Origin: Rikenella sp.
GTDB lineage: Bacteria; Bacteroidota; Bacteroidia; Bacteroidales; Rikenellaceae
NCBI GenBank assembly: GCA_029054535.1
Contig: JAIDFC010000225.1
Coordinates: 1 to 15,058, forward strand
Length of the DNA stretch: 15,058 nucleotides
Direction: 5' to 3'
Part shown: positions 14,780 to 15,058 of the stretch, piece after piece
Numbering within the stretch: the first letter of the stretch is position 1
Layout: each line of letters begins with the position of its first letter
Translations under genes and position numbers: made by a program
Notes under the pieces: model-generated
What the model was told of the DNA's origin: nothing
The model's database searches: none
The model's input: only the letters and a program-made list of their open reading frames with translations

Positions 14780-15058
14780 AATCCGTGTTTGGCTACTATA
14801 CAGAACTGTTCTCTTTGTGAACAAAGAGAACCAGAAAAACTTTCGGGAATGCTTGCGCATTCCATGACCGTTCTTAGTGAATAGCTTTAGCTGGTTTGTT
14901 GGGGTGGCCTTTTTGTGGCGCGCCTGAGTTTTAGCTCACATGAAGCGCGCTCACAAAAAGTGCCACCCCAATGAAAGTCCGCAAGGCTCTTGACTACGGC
15001 AGCCCATGCGATACGACAGTATCGCCCGAAGTTTCTTTGGTACTTTCTGTTCACAGAA
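14780..15058. repeat. Palindromic element, locus B (cut by window end)
   Basis: AATCCGTGTTTGGCTAC (14780-14796) is an exact reverse-complement match to the right end of locus A (12303-12319), and TACAGAACTG (14799-14808) continues the match. Left-end hairpin: GTTCTCTTTGT/ACAAAGAGAAC, loop GA (14808-14831). It differs from the locus A stem by one paired change (T to C on one arm, A to G on the other). Next come a small hairpin GGAATGC-ttgc-GCATTCC (14846-14863) and a long hairpin with TTGGGGTGGC/GCCACCCCAA (14899-14908 with 14962-14971) continuing as CTTTTTGTG/CACAAAAAG. The right end starts a further hairpin at 15040 (GTACTTTCTGT, loop TC, ACAGAA) that the window cuts off. No open frame of note. 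Confidence 0.75.

Noticed and set aside
1..15058. CRISPR array, tRNA, rRNA or insertion sequence with transposase
   Set aside because: No evenly spaced direct repeats, no cloverleaf with tRNA landmarks, no rRNA sequence and no transposase-like frame were seen; the repeats are inverted and few per locus.

Overview
The window looks like chromosomal DNA of a GC-rich gut member of the Bacteroidales, most likely Alistipes or another Rikenellaceae. The evidence is Bacteroidota-type -7 promoter boxes (TAnnTTTG) in front of several genes, Bacteroidota protein families (a DUF4837 lipoprotein, a PCMD-domain protein, a POTRA-less BamA/TamA-like barrel, a remnant of a FISUMP-type surface protein), and oxygen-independent ribonucleotide reductases. 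The genus is inferred; the phylum is well supported.

Layout from left to right. Positions 1-281 hold a structured, GC-rich repeat (locus D). On the minus strand follow a DUF4837 lipoprotein gene (316-1308), nrdG (1371-1901) and nrdD (1919-4126), the last two being the activase and catalytic subunit of the anaerobic class III ribonucleotide reductase. A 650-bp spacer with nested hairpins (locus E) separates nrdD from a minus-strand envelope operon. In transcription order that operon is a PCMD-domain secreted protein (8761-7787), a BamA/TamA-like outer-membrane barrel (7767-6511) and an EptA-type lipid A phosphoethanolamine transferase (6524-4782, overlapping the barrel gene by 14 bp). A 700-bp spacer then carries the promoter of this operon, a perfect 13-bp-arm palindrome and, on the plus strand, the broken C-terminal end of a FISUMP-like gene. 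Next on the minus strand are nrdJ (9458-11992, B12-dependent class II ribonucleotide reductase, with an intrinsic terminator behind it) and folB (12441-12797, dihydroneopterin aldolase). glnS (13098-14765, glutaminyl-tRNA synthetase) is on the plus strand, divergent from folB. The window ends inside a second large repeat (locus B).

Metabolically the window makes deoxyribonucleotides without oxygen by two routes (NrdDG and NrdJ). The folate step (FolB) and tRNA charging (GlnS) are housekeeping. The three-gene operon is an envelope module.

The most interesting structure is non-coding. Five intergenic loci (D 1-281, E about 4260-4710, A 12017-12333, C 12834-13060, B 14780 to the window end) appear to be members of one family of palindromic elements. 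Their recurring plan is a short hairpin with a 3-4 nt loop followed by a long bulged hairpin. Around this core, A and B (clearly), C (partly) and D (one end seen) have terminal inverted repeats; in A and B these fold into perfect hairpins. Sequences differ between copies while pairing is kept, including paired substitutions. In A and C the ends abut outward-facing -7 boxes in front of nrdJ, folB and glnS. I do not recognise this element as a named family. All statements come from reading by eye; no alignment, folding or database search was run.
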